A stretch of DNA of 58,790 nt from Sphingobacteriales bacterium 16-39-50 (lineage in GTDB: Bacteria > Bacteroidota > Bacteroidia > Sphingobacteriales > Sphingobacteriaceae). The position numbers and the translations under genes are program-made. How positions within the stretch are numbered: position 1 is the stretch's first letter; each line of letters opens with the position of its first letter. The notes under the pieces were generated by a model. That model saw only the letters and a list, made by a program, of their open reading frames with translations, was not told where the DNA came from and made no database searches. The stretch spans positions 1-58,790 of the forward strand of contig NCHA01000023.1 in the NCBI GenBank assembly GCA_002257025.1. The letters run 5' to 3'. Shown here one piece after another: positions 13,858-21,302 of the stretch.

Positions 13858-14700
13858 TCAGGAATGAAACCTGAACTTAGCGGCAACCCAATTATTCAAT
13901 TCTTTATGCTCTAAGTAATTAAAGCCAAGACTCTTACACTTTTCCTTCAATATTTCCAGATCAGGATCCTCATAAAATCCACTCAGAAAGAGTGAGGTTC
14001 CTGGCTTAGAGGTACGGGCATAAGTCTCCAGCTGATCGATTAAAATATTGCGATTAATATTCGCCAGAATGATATCGAATTTATGATCAGGAATCACTTC
14101 CTTAGAACCTTTAAGGGCTTTTATATTGCTGATCTTATTCAGTTCTGAATTTTCAATCGTGCTCTCATAACATATCTCATCATAATCTATTGCCAGCACT
14201 TCCTTTGCTCCTAACTTAGATGCAAGAATTGCGAGGATACCGGTGCCGCAGCCCATATCAAGTACCTTCTTGCCCTGAAAATCCTCTTCCAGCATAAATT
14301 CCATCATCAATGCCGTAGTTTGATGATGCCCGGTACCAAAGGCCATTTTGGGATCTATCACGATCTCATGCTCAAATTCTGGATGCGCTTCATGAAATGT
14401 AGCCCTGATATAGCATTTACCTGCAACCTGTATCGGTTCAAAATTACTTTCCCATACCTCATTCCAGTTTTGATGAGGGATTTTGTTAAGGGTATAGGTA
14501 AAAGAGAATAGTTCTGAAAAGTCTGCAGCTAAGCTATCCACTTTACTCTGGTCCAGTTCAAATTCTGGGATATAAGCCTTAAATCCCTGATCTGTATCTT
14601 CGAAAGTATCGAAGCCAACCTCAGACAAAGCATTGATCAACAAATCCTTATGGAATTCCTCAGCAGTATGAAGTATAAAAACCAGCTCTAAATAAGTCAT
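13858..14700 (-). CDS. prmA: Ribosomal protein L11 methyltransferase
   Basis: A SAM-dependent enzyme that trimethylates ribosomal protein L11. The 280-residue protein has an N-terminal recognition domain and a class I methyltransferase domain with the PrmA signature FGTGHHQTT, glycine motif I VLDMGCGTGILAI, an acidic motif II (LAIDYDE) and the catalytic-site motif ILANINRNIL. It overlaps tpiA by one base (TAATG junction), so the two are translationally coupled. Cytoplasmic. Confidence 0.95.
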   Translation of the reverse strand: MTYLELVFILHTAEEFHKDLLINALSEVGFDTFEDTDQGFKAYIPEFELDQSKVDSLAADFSELFSFTYTLNKIPHQNWNEVWESNFEPIQVAGKCYIRATFHEAHPEFEHEIVIDPKMAFGTGHHQTTALMMEFMLEEDFQGKKVLDMGCGTGILAILASKLGAKEVLAIDYDEICYESTIENSELNKISNIKALKGSKEVIPDHKFDIILANINRNILIDQLETYARTSKPGTSLFLSGFYEDPDLEILKEKCKSLGFNYLEHKELNNWVAAKFRFHS

Positions 14701-15467
14701 TAGCGATCCAGGGCTTTAATGATATCCACAAAATCGCGGGCTTTTAAAGAAGCACCACCAATCAGTCCTCCGTCAATGTCAGGCTGAGCAAACAATTCGG
14801 AAGCATTTTTAGGGTTACAGCTTCCGCCATAAAGTATGGTCAGATCATTGGCAAGGTTTGAATTATATTTTTCGGCTACCAGTTTTCGGATATAGGCATG
14901 AATTTCCTGAGCCTGCTCCGGACTGGCCGTTAAGCCTGTTCCGATAGCCCATACAGGCTCATAGGCAATTACCAACTTACTGAAATCTGCTTCATTAAGA
15001 TGAAAAGCAGCTTCGGCCAGTTGCGATTTAATCACATCGAAATAAGAACCATCATTGCGCTGCTCCAGGGTCTCCCCGATGCAAAATATCGGAATAAGAT
15101 TGTTCTTTAAGACTGCATCCAGCTTCTGTGCCAGAGTTTCATTCGATTCTGAGAAATAGAGTCTGCGTTCAGAATGTCCGATAATAACATAAGCCGCACC
15201 TGCAGAAGAAAGCATTGATGCCGACACTTCACCTGTAAAGGCGCCACTATCTGACTGATGGCAATTCTGGGCTCCAACCGCAAGTTTATCATTAACTGTT
15301 AAAGATTGAACCAGGCTGCTGATGTGAATGAAGGGCGGACAAACAATAACGCCCTGATCGCCCTTAACTTCTGCTTTGACCAATTCGCTAATTTCTGAGA
15401 AAAGTGCGATGCCTTCTTTCAGACCCATATTCATTTTCCAGTTACCGGCTACTATTTTTTTTCTCAT
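14700..15467 (-). CDS. tpiA: Triosephosphate isomerase
   Basis: A glycolytic TIM-barrel enzyme interconverting dihydroxyacetone phosphate and glyceraldehyde 3-phosphate. From the ATG at 15467 it has 255 residues, the normal size, beginning MRKKIVAGNWKMN with Asn9 and Lys11. Catalytic His98 lies in IIGHSERR and Glu170 in IAYEPVWAIGTG; the phosphate-binding LYGGS is also present. The open frame extends 35 codons upstream, but that part lacks family similarity. First gene of the tpiA-prmA pair. Confidence 0.97.
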   Translation of the reverse strand: MRKKIVAGNWKMNMGLKEGIALFSEISELVKAEVKGDQGVIVCPPFIHISSLVQSLTVNDKLAVGAQNCHQSDSGAFTGEVSASMLSSAGAAYVIIGHSERRLYFSESNETLAQKLDAVLKNNLIPIFCIGETLEQRNDGSYFDVIKSQLAEAAFHLNEADFSKLVIAYEPVWAIGTGLTASPEQAQEIHAYIRKLVAEKYNSNLANDLTILYGGSCNPKNASELFAQPDIDGGLIGGASLKARDFVDIIKALDR

Positions 15468-15626
15468 TATATATTTTTTGTTAAAATCGATTTTCAGCGT
15501 ATTAATGAAAGGGTTTTTAGAATACAAAACTGTCTTGAGGCACTGAACCTGGCAATATGCACAAAGCTTCAATCAGGCCCTGATCCCGCATTTTTTCGAA
15601 AGCCATTATAGGTATTGATTGGCATT

Positions 15627-16343
15627 TCATTCAGTTGGCAAATAAAGTTTCATGGTCCCCTTTTTAAACCTCACTTCGTCCAAATGTCCCATTTTTTTTC
15701 TGTCTGAAGTAATTAAGTGCATATGCAGAAATGTGTTGTGATGAGTAAATATTGCTTTATGATTGGTTGAGAAGAAGCCAATTATTTCTGCTGGCTCGTT
15801 ATCGAGTTCATAATTTTTCTGTCCAACATGGGCTTCGTCAGGTGAACTAACTATTGAACCTTTTGGAAGATTAACAATATGAATGGTCGCTCGCTCAACT
15901 GTCCCTGTAAGTTTGAACAAAAATGGTCTTGGGTAAGATACTGTGACATTGTCAAGATTTTGTTCCAGTTGTTGGATAATTTGAATGCTGTCAGGCAATC
16001 TCTGTTCTGTCCAATTCGTGATATTTGCGTAGGCAAAAAATGGAGCTTTCATACTGTAAGTCTCTTCAACACTCATTGTCGTGTCGGAAACAACTGTCGA
16101 TTTGTAGGATTTGCCATCGATAATCAATATCTCCCCTGCCAAATTTTCAATTGGTCCCATTCCATATAAATTGGTTTTGTTGGCAATGGTGTCCAGATCT
16201 ATATTTCCATATAATTGCCCTTTCCACATTACATTTTTCATTTCCCCAACAATTTTTATTGCATTGCTAGTCTGTTGTATTTGGGAAGTACAATTTGTGA
16301 AAAACAAAATTGTCAGTAAGAAAAGTGTTATTCTAAAATTCAT
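15627..16343 (-). CDS. Acetolactate decarboxylase-like lipoprotein
   Basis: A 238-residue protein with an N-terminal signal and lipobox-like cysteine (Cys18 in FFTNCTS). The rest resembles alpha-acetolactate decarboxylase (PF03306): a GEILIIDGKSY strand, a KAPFFAYANI strand and the zinc-site pattern His207-x-His209 (LHMHLITSDR) plus His220 (MGHL). Family members convert acetolactate to acetoin and are normally cytosolic, so a lipid anchor is unusual and a different substrate is possible. No acetolactate synthase or butanediol dehydrogenase is nearby. It lies between tpiA and the GlmU-like gene on the same strand. Confidence 0.8.
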   Translation of the reverse strand: MNFRITLFLLTILFFTNCTSQIQQTSNAIKIVGEMKNVMWKGQLYGNIDLDTIANKTNLYGMGPIENLAGEILIIDGKSYKSTVVSDTTMSVEETYSMKAPFFAYANITNWTEQRLPDSIQIIQQLEQNLDNVTVSYPRPFLFKLTGTVERATIHIVNLPKGSIVSSPDEAHVGQKNYELDNEPAEIIGFFSTNHKAIFTHHNTFLHMHLITSDRKKMGHLDEVRFKKGTMKLYLPTE

Positions 16344-16389
16344 TTATATCATTTATCGACAATCATTCTTATATCGCAATAAGGTGTAG

Positions 16390-17571
16390 CTATCTTCTGT
16401 ATTGTTCTGTCATCTCAAAAACCCGGCTTAATATAGCAATTTCGGTTTCATTGAATTTGGCGTTCCTGCGTTCATACACTCTCGCGGCAGTCTCAAACAT
16501 CTTCTTTAAACTATATACTTCGAAACCGGAATTTCCTCCCCATGAAAAGTCGGGTACGAAATTTCTGGGAAAACCTGAACCGAAAATATTGGCACCTACG
16601 CCGACTACTGTACCGGTATTAAACATCGTATTGATCGCGCATTTTGCATGATCTGCCATAATTAAACCGCAGAATTGCAAGCCTGTTTTGCGGAAACCCT
16701 CGGTTGGATAATCCCATAACCTGACTTCAGCATAATTGTTCTTCATATTCGAATTATTGCTGTCGGCGCCAATATTACACCACTCTCCAATTACAGAATT
16801 GCCCAGATAACCTTCATGGCCTTTGGATGAATTGGCAAAGATTACTGAATTATTGATCTCTCCCCCAACTTTAGAATGTGGGCCAACAGAGGTCATTCCA
16901 TAGATTTTTGCACCCATTTTAATAACAGAATCATCACCAAGGGAGAATGAACCCCTGATATGGCAACCTTCCATCACCAATGCTCTTTTACCCAGATAGA
17001 TTGGTCCTGTACGGGTATTGAAGGTTGAACATTCGGCTTCAACACCATTTTCAATGAAAATATCATCTCCCAGTACGGTATTGGTGCTGCTCAAAGATGC
17101 TGAATGACGGCCTTTGGTGATCAGCTTAAAGTCCTTCCTGATCTCGGTATCATTGAATGTGAAAATATTATCCGGGAAAGCTATCCGAACAAAGGGCTTA
17201 CTGTATTCAAGAAGTTTGAATTTTTCGGTATGTAGCGGACTAAATTCAGGGGCATCACTTTCAGACAGGCGTACTGCAATCAGTAATTGACCTGTAACAA
17301 GTGCCTCGCCCTCTTTAATAGTATCCAACGCCTCAATCAGATCATCATCCGGGCAGATGGCCGAATTGATAAAAAGATTAACAGGGAAGTATCTGAGCGG
17401 GTATTTCTCCTGAAGGTAACTTTCAGTTAAGTAAGCTGCATCCGTTTTAAGATGTTTCCGCCACTTATCTGCGATGGTCAGAATTCCGACCCTGAGCTCA
17501 GATACCGGTCTGGTATAAACCAGAGGCAGCAAATTACTTCGAAACTGATCGTCAAAAAGAATTATACTCAT
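16390..17571 (-). CDS. GlmU-like sugar nucleotidyltransferase / acyltransferase (Bacteroidetes type)
   Basis: A 393-residue protein of the alternative Bacteroidetes GlmU family. The N-terminal half (MSIILFDDQFRSNLLPLVYTRPVSELR) is a divergent nucleotidyltransferase. The C-terminal half (about 170-350) is a left-handed beta-helix of hexapeptide repeats (VLGDDIFIENGVEAE, IYLGKRALVMEGCHI). This architecture suggests synthesis of UDP-N-acetylglucosamine or a related nucleotide sugar for the envelope, but the GxGTRM loop of classical GlmU is not evident, so activity is inferred from the family only. Probably co-transcribed with flanking minus-strand genes. Cytoplasmic. Confidence 0.85.
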   Translation of the reverse strand: MSIILFDDQFRSNLLPLVYTRPVSELRVGILTIADKWRKHLKTDAAYLTESYLQEKYPLRYFPVNLFINSAICPDDDLIEALDTIKEGEALVTGQLLIAVRLSESDAPEFSPLHTEKFKLLEYSKPFVRIAFPDNIFTFNDTEIRKDFKLITKGRHSASLSSTNTVLGDDIFIENGVEAECSTFNTRTGPIYLGKRALVMEGCHIRGSFSLGDDSVIKMGAKIYGMTSVGPHSKVGGEINNSVIFANSSKGHEGYLGNSVIGEWCNIGADSNNSNMKNNYAEVRLWDYPTEGFRKTGLQFCGLIMADHAKCAINTMFNTGTVVGVGANIFGSGFPRNFVPDFSWGGNSGFEVYSLKKMFETAARVYERRNAKFNETEIAILSRVFEMTEQYRR

Positions 17572-17582
17572 CGAACAAAAAT

Positions 17583-17612
17583 AAAAAAAGTCCCGACCTT
17601 ATGAGTCGGGAC
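17583..17612 (-). terminator. Intrinsic terminator of the L31 gene
   Basis: Read on the minus strand, GTCCCGAC / GTCGGGAC (17605-17612 / 17590-17597) forms an 8-bp stem with a 7-base loop followed by a T7 tract (17583-17589). Confidence 0.92.
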
Positions 17613-17636
17613 CTTCAATATTATCGAAATAAATAA

Positions 17637-17885
17637 TTATTTTTTCTCGTAACGTGAACGGAACTTATCGATACGACCTGCGGTATCAACCAATTTCATT
17701 TTACCGGTGTAAAAAGGGTGAGAGGTGTGTGATATCTCTAATTTTACAAGGGGATATTCGTTACCATCTTCCCATTTAATGCTTTCTTTGGTATCAATGC
17801 ATGATTTAGTTAAGAAAGAATATTCATTAGACATGTCTTTGAACACAACTAATCTATAATTTTTGGGATGCAATTCAGCTTTCAT
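17637..17885 (-). CDS. rpmE2: 50S ribosomal protein L31 type B
   Basis: An 82-residue L31 of the type B, zinc-free form: it starts [17 protein letters not shown], has the family block [20 protein letters not shown] and contains no CxxC. Cysteine-free L31 replaces the zinc-binding paralogue in many bacteria and as the only L31 in many Bacteroidota. The ATG at 17885 is preferred to an upstream TTG. A -7 promoter box and a terminator flank the gene, so it is monocistronic. Confidence 0.95.
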   Translation of the reverse strand: MKAELHPKNYRLVVFKDMSNEYSFLTKSCIDTKESIKWEDGNEYPLVKLEISHTSHPFYTGKMKLVDTAGRIDKFRSRYEKK

Positions 17886-17907
17886 CTTCAATACTTTTTA
17901 AGAGGTG

Positions 17908-17915
17908 CAAATATA
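17908..17915 (-). promoter_or_regulatory. Predicted -7 box of rpmE2
   Basis: TATATTTG on the minus strand, 22 bases upstream of the ATG. The -33 region is only T-rich. Confidence 0.5.
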
Positions 17916-18550
17916 GAAAAAATTATAATTAGTAAAAAGATAAATTGTAAATAATCTTCAGAAAAGAGGAACATTTGATTATTTATTCTCATGAGAAGTG
18001 TTTACGCCAATTGCTTTTGATTTACATAACATTCAATATAAAATTTTGTGGACTAATTTTAGATTGATTGGTTTTATATTGTTTTAGAAAGCAGGGTCTG
18101 TTTCTCTTCGGTCCTACCAGTCCCGTGTTCTGCCGTAGTTTTTGCCTGGAAATGCCTCTTAAGTATAAAATCTGCGTGGCAAAAAGCTACAGCTGACACC
18201 CGGGTTTATTTCAAAAGGGCAATGGTCCTTTTGCTGGGCTATCCCTCCCCTCTGGCGTACGCGTGTTGCGTGTGCTTATTAATTTAAACATGGAATACGC
18301 GCAGTAGCATCGGGCTGTCCGCTCCTATGAAAAACAGCTTCATGTAAAATAAACCTTGCCGAAGGAGGTATCTTCCGGCAATTCGTAATTTTATATAGAA
18401 GGCAATTTCCTGCCGGAAATACGCCGGAGGAAAGGGCTGAACCGGCCTATAACATACAGGTATTGCTTTTCAAAAACTAATAATTGTGAGTCCACAGCCT
18501 TACACGGATAAGTATAAACCATCATATAAACTGTATGATATCAAAACAGC
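17916..18550. other. Intergenic region of about 635 bases containing repeat R copy 2
   Basis: No gene supported. The stretch 18100-18310 is GC-richer and structured, with a perfect hairpin CAAAAGG (18212-18218) / CCTTTTG (18227-18233), and leads straight into repeat R (18311-18505). The whole 18100-18505 block may be one larger repeat unit. Confidence 0.6.
18311..18505. repeat. Dispersed repeat R, copy 2
   Basis: The ungapped partner of 12637-12831 on the same strand. The CCGGAGGAAAGGGCTGAACC block and ACAGGTATTG are unchanged, while substitutions elsewhere keep the CCGG-bounded hairpins. Confidence 0.75.
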
Positions 18551-18952
18551 TTATTTAATCTCCTGACAAAGTTCAATCAGAACCCCATGAGCTGATTTTG
18601 GATGAATGAAACAGACCAGTTTATTATCTGCGCCTTTTTTGGGAACTTCATTCAATAATTTGAATCCTTCAGCCTTTAAGCGCGCCATTTCTTCTACAAT
18701 ATTTTCAACAGCAAAGGCGATATGATGAATTCCTTCTCCACGCTTCTCTATAAAACCGGCGATTGCACTTTCTGAAGAACTGGCTTCAAGCAGTTCAATC
18801 TTGTTTTCGCCGACTTTAAAAAACTCTGTAATTACATACTCGGATGCTACTTCTTCAGTTTTGTAGCTTTTACAGCCCAGTAAAGTTTCATAAAGCGGCC
18901 CTGCCTCCTTCAATGATCTGACTGCAATTCCGATATGTTCGATTTTGTCCAT
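18551..18952 (-). CDS. mce: Methylmalonyl-CoA epimerase
   Basis: A 133-residue vicinal-oxygen-chelate protein converting (S)- to (R)-methylmalonyl-CoA for propionate and odd-chain metabolism. Signatures are [12 protein letters not shown] with the first metal-ligand His, [26 protein letters not shown] with the second His, and the C-terminal LIELCQ with the Glu ligand. The length is typical. Divergent from iscS, and no mutase gene is in the window. Cytoplasmic. Confidence 0.93.
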   Translation of the reverse strand: MDKIEHIGIAVRSLKEAGPLYETLLGCKSYKTEEVASEYVITEFFKVGENKIELLEASSSESAIAGFIEKRGEGIHHIAFAVENIVEEMARLKAEGFKLLNEVPKKGADNKLVCFIHPKSAHGVLIELCQEIK

Positions 18953-19033
18953 GGATCTGTTTTATGGCATAAAAATGACCATTTTATCTATACTGACATA
19001 GACAAATTGAAAATTAAGCAGAAAATATTTTCA

Positions 19034-19041
19034 TATCTTTG
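19034..19041 (+). promoter_or_regulatory. Predicted -7 box of the isc operon
   Basis: TATCTTTG, 22 bases before the iscS ATG. The nearest TTG upstream is about 24 bases away, so the -33 box is poor. Confidence 0.45.
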
Positions 19042-19063
19042 CATTGTATTAAAAAGAATAAAA

Positions 19064-20275
19064 ATGAATTTGCCGATATACTTAGACAATAACGCAACAA
19101 CTCCAATGGATCCCCGGGTTCTTGAGGCGATGCTACCATACTTCAATGCTAAATTTGGCAATGCCGCAAGCAGGAATCATGCTTTTGGATGGGCTGCTGA
19201 AGAGGGTGTTGACTATGCCCGTGAGCAGGTTGCAAAGCTGATCGGGGCAAACGAAAAAGAGATAATTTTCACTTCAGGTGCAACAGAATCAGACAACCTT
19301 GCGATCAAGGGTGTTTTTGAAATGTATAAAGAAAAGGGTAATCATATCATTACCTGTGTTACAGAACATAAGGCTGTTCTGGATGCCTGCAAGCATGTCG
19401 AAAAAATGGGAGGCCTGGTTACCTATCTTCCTGTTAAATCGGATGGTTTGATCGATCTTGCAGAGCTGGAAGCAGCGATGACAGAGAAAACAATATTGGT
19501 TGCGATAATGTATGGCAATAACGAAATCGGAGTAATCCAGCCGGTTAAAGAAATTGCTGCTATTGCTCACAAACACGGAGCACTTTTCATGACTGATGCA
19601 ACACAGACAGTCGGTAAAATTCCGGTTGATGTAAATGCGGATGGAATTGACCTGATGGCATTCACTGCACACAAAATGTACGGACCAAAGGGTGTTGGCG
19701 CATTATACGTTCGTCGTAAAAACCCAAGGGTTAAAGTAACCGCACAAATGGATGGCGGAGGTCATGAAAGAGGAATGCGTTCAGGAACTTTAAATGTTCC
19801 GGGAATTGTTGGATTAGGTAAAGCCTGCGAACTATGCCGTCTGGAAATGGATGAGGATGCAAAACGCTTATCAAAACTTCGTGATAAATTACAGGCATCA
19901 TTAACTGAACTGGAAGAAAGTTATGTGAATGGAAACGTAGAACACCGTTTACCTCATGTAGCCAATATTTCTTTCAAATATGTTGAGGGCGAAGGACTGA
20001 TGATGGCGATGAAAGATCTGGCTGTTTCTTCGGGGTCGGCTTGTACATCGGCTTCACTTGAGCCTTCATACGTATTAAAGAGTCTGGGCTTATCTGATGA
20101 TCTTGCACATTCTTCAATACGATTTGGCCTGGGCCGCTTTACAACTGAAGAAGAAGTAGATTTTGCAATAGAACAAACTAAAAAAGCAGTTAATCACCTT
20201 CGCGACCTTTCACCACTGTGGGAAATGTTTAAAGAAGGAATTGACCTGGATAAGATTGAGTGGGCAGAACACTAA
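19064..20275 (+). CDS. iscS: Cysteine desulfurase
   Basis: A PLP enzyme that removes sulfur from cysteine and delivers it to the IscU scaffold and to tRNA thiolation. It has 403 residues from the ATG at 19064, matching the family size and starting [14 protein letters not shown]. The PLP lysine is Lys204 in [10 protein letters not shown] and the active cysteine is Cys327 in [10 protein letters not shown]. The 43 upstream in-frame codons are rejected because they cover the promoter and overlap the mce start. First gene of iscS-iscU-iscA. Confidence 0.96.
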   Translation: MNLPIYLDNNATTPMDPRVLEAMLPYFNAKFGNAASRNHAFGWAAEEGVDYAREQVAKLIGANEKEIIFTSGATESDNLAIKGVFEMYKEKGNHIITCVTEHKAVLDACKHVEKMGGLVTYLPVKSDGLIDLAELEAAMTEKTILVAIMYGNNEIGVIQPVKEIAAIAHKHGALFMTDATQTVGKIPVDVNADGIDLMAFTAHKMYGPKGVGALYVRRKNPRVKVTAQMDGGGHERGMRSGTLNVPGIVGLGKACELCRLEMDEDAKRLSKLRDKLQASLTELEESYVNGNVEHRLPHVANISFKYVEGEGLMMAMKDLAVSSGSACTSASLEPSYVLKSLGLSDDLAHSSIRFGLGRFTTEEEVDFAIEQTKKAVNHLRDLSPLWEMFKEGIDLDKIEWAEH

Positions 20276-20287
20276 ACTGATTATATA

Positions 20288-20311
20288 ATTTGCAGATTTG
20301 AAGATTTGAAA
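20288..20311. repeat. Period-8 repeat (ATTTGAAG)
   Basis: ATTTGCAG, ATTTGAAG, ATTTGAAA in one phase, 12 bases behind the iscS stop. Loosely inverted copies (ATCAAATT, TTCAAATT) lie near 20384-20399, so the iscS-iscU gap could form a hairpin. The GC palindrome copy 3 lies between them. Confidence 0.6.
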
Positions 20312-20355
20312 ATGGTCTTTAAATTTGATCTAACATAAATTAATCATCTTCAAAC

Positions 20356-20372
20356 CTGCCTGCGGTAGGCAG
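20356..20372. repeat. GC-rich palindrome, copy 3
   Basis: CTGCCTGC-G-GTAGGCAG, with one mismatch between the arms. It sits inside otherwise AT-rich, CAAATTT-type intergenic sequence between iscS and iscU. Confidence 0.75.
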
Positions 20373-20407
20373 ATCAACACATTATCAAATTTTCAAATTA
20401 AAAACAT

Positions 20408-20821
20408 ATGGCATATTCAGAAAAAGTAATTGATCACTACACCCACCCGCGTAATGTTGGTACGCTTGATAAAAGCAGTACGAAAGTAGGTACCGGTTTG
20501 GTTGGTGCACCAGAATGCGGCGACGTAATGCGTCTGCAGATCGAGGTTGACGAAAACCATATGATCACCGATGCGAAATTCAAAACTTTTGGTTGCGGAT
20601 CGGCCATTGCATCTTCTTCCCTTGCAACTGAATGGTTGAAAGGAAAATCAATTGATGATGCAATGAAGATCGACAATATGGATATTGTGGAAGAACTTGC
20701 GCTTCCACCGGTAAAAATCCATTGTTCTGTATTGGCAGAAGATGCGATTAAAGCTGCTATTAATGATTACCGTGTTAAAAACGGAATGGAAGCATTAGAG
20801 TCAGCAAAATCACACCACTAA
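20408..20821 (+). CDS. iscU: Iron-sulfur cluster scaffold protein
   Basis: A 137-residue IscU/NifU-N scaffold on which 2Fe-2S and 4Fe-4S clusters are assembled from IscS-derived sulfur. The three cluster cysteines are Cys37 (GAPECGDVM), Cys63 (TFGCGSAIASS) and Cys106 (IHCSVLAEDAI). It starts MAYSEKVIDHYTHPRNVG as expected. It lies 132 bases after iscS, a gap holding a repeat and the GC palindrome, and 33 bases before iscA. Cytoplasmic. Confidence 0.96.
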   Translation: MAYSEKVIDHYTHPRNVGTLDKSSTKVGTGLVGAPECGDVMRLQIEVDENHMITDAKFKTFGCGSAIASSSLATEWLKGKSIDDAMKIDNMDIVEELALPPVKIHCSVLAEDAIKAAINDYRVKNGMEALESAKSHH

Positions 20822-20854
20822 TTAATTAGCGGAAGGGATAAGAAAGGTATCGGG

Positions 20855-21181
20855 ATGGTAACAGTTACAGATAAAGCTAAAAGCAAAGTTGAAGAACTCA
20901 TGAAGGAGAATGGACTCGATGCGGGTTATTTTCTACGCGTTTCTGTTCAGGGAGGTGGGTGTTCAGGTTTATCGTACAAAATGGACTTTGATAATGAAGA
21001 AAAACCGGGCGATCAGTTTTTTGAAGATCAGGGTATCCGTTTAGCATTGGATATGAAGTCATTTTTATATCTGGCAGGAACAGAACTTGATTTCTCAGAC
21101 GGACTGAACGGTAAGGGATTTAATTTTCATAATCCAAACGCTTCCAGAACCTGTGGTTGCGGGGAAAGTTTTTCAGTATAA
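20855..21181 (+). CDS. iscA: HesB/IscA-family iron-sulfur carrier
   Basis: A 108-residue A-type carrier with the three conserved cysteines Cys36 (GGGCSGLSYKM), Cys100 and Cys102 (RTCGCGESFSV). A-type proteins receive clusters or iron and pass them to apo-targets. Last gene of iscS-iscU-iscA, followed by a strong terminator. No hscA/hscB/fdx genes follow, as is usual for short isc clusters. An ErpA- or SufA-like role cannot be excluded from sequence alone. Confidence 0.93.
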   Translation: MVTVTDKAKSKVEELMKENGLDAGYFLRVSVQGGGCSGLSYKMDFDNEEKPGDQFFEDQGIRLALDMKSFLYLAGTELDFSDGLNGKGFNFHNPNASRTCGCGESFSV

Positions 21182-21229
21182 TTCTGGCTCTTAGAATATA
21201 TTAAAGTATAACATATTGAATATCAATAC

Positions 21230-21260
21230 AAAAGGCCCTATCTGGGGCCTTTTGCTTTTT
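21230..21260 (+). terminator. Intrinsic terminator of the isc operon
   Basis: A 9-bp stem AAAAGGCCC (21230-21238) / GGGCCTTTT (21245-21253), then GC and a T6 tract. Confidence 0.93.
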
Positions 21261-21302
21261 TACGGCTAATCTGTTATACTTGTTAATTAAAAATTTCCCA
21301 AA

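Noticed and set aside
18100..18505. RNase P RNA or tmRNA
   Set aside because: The GGAGGAAAG-like core recalls RNase P RNA P4, but the required flanking conserved blocks and size are absent, and two diverged copies exist.
18935..19063. 43-codon extension of IscS
   Set aside because: It overlaps the start of the divergent mce gene and covers the predicted promoter; the conserved LDNNATTP start is at 19064.
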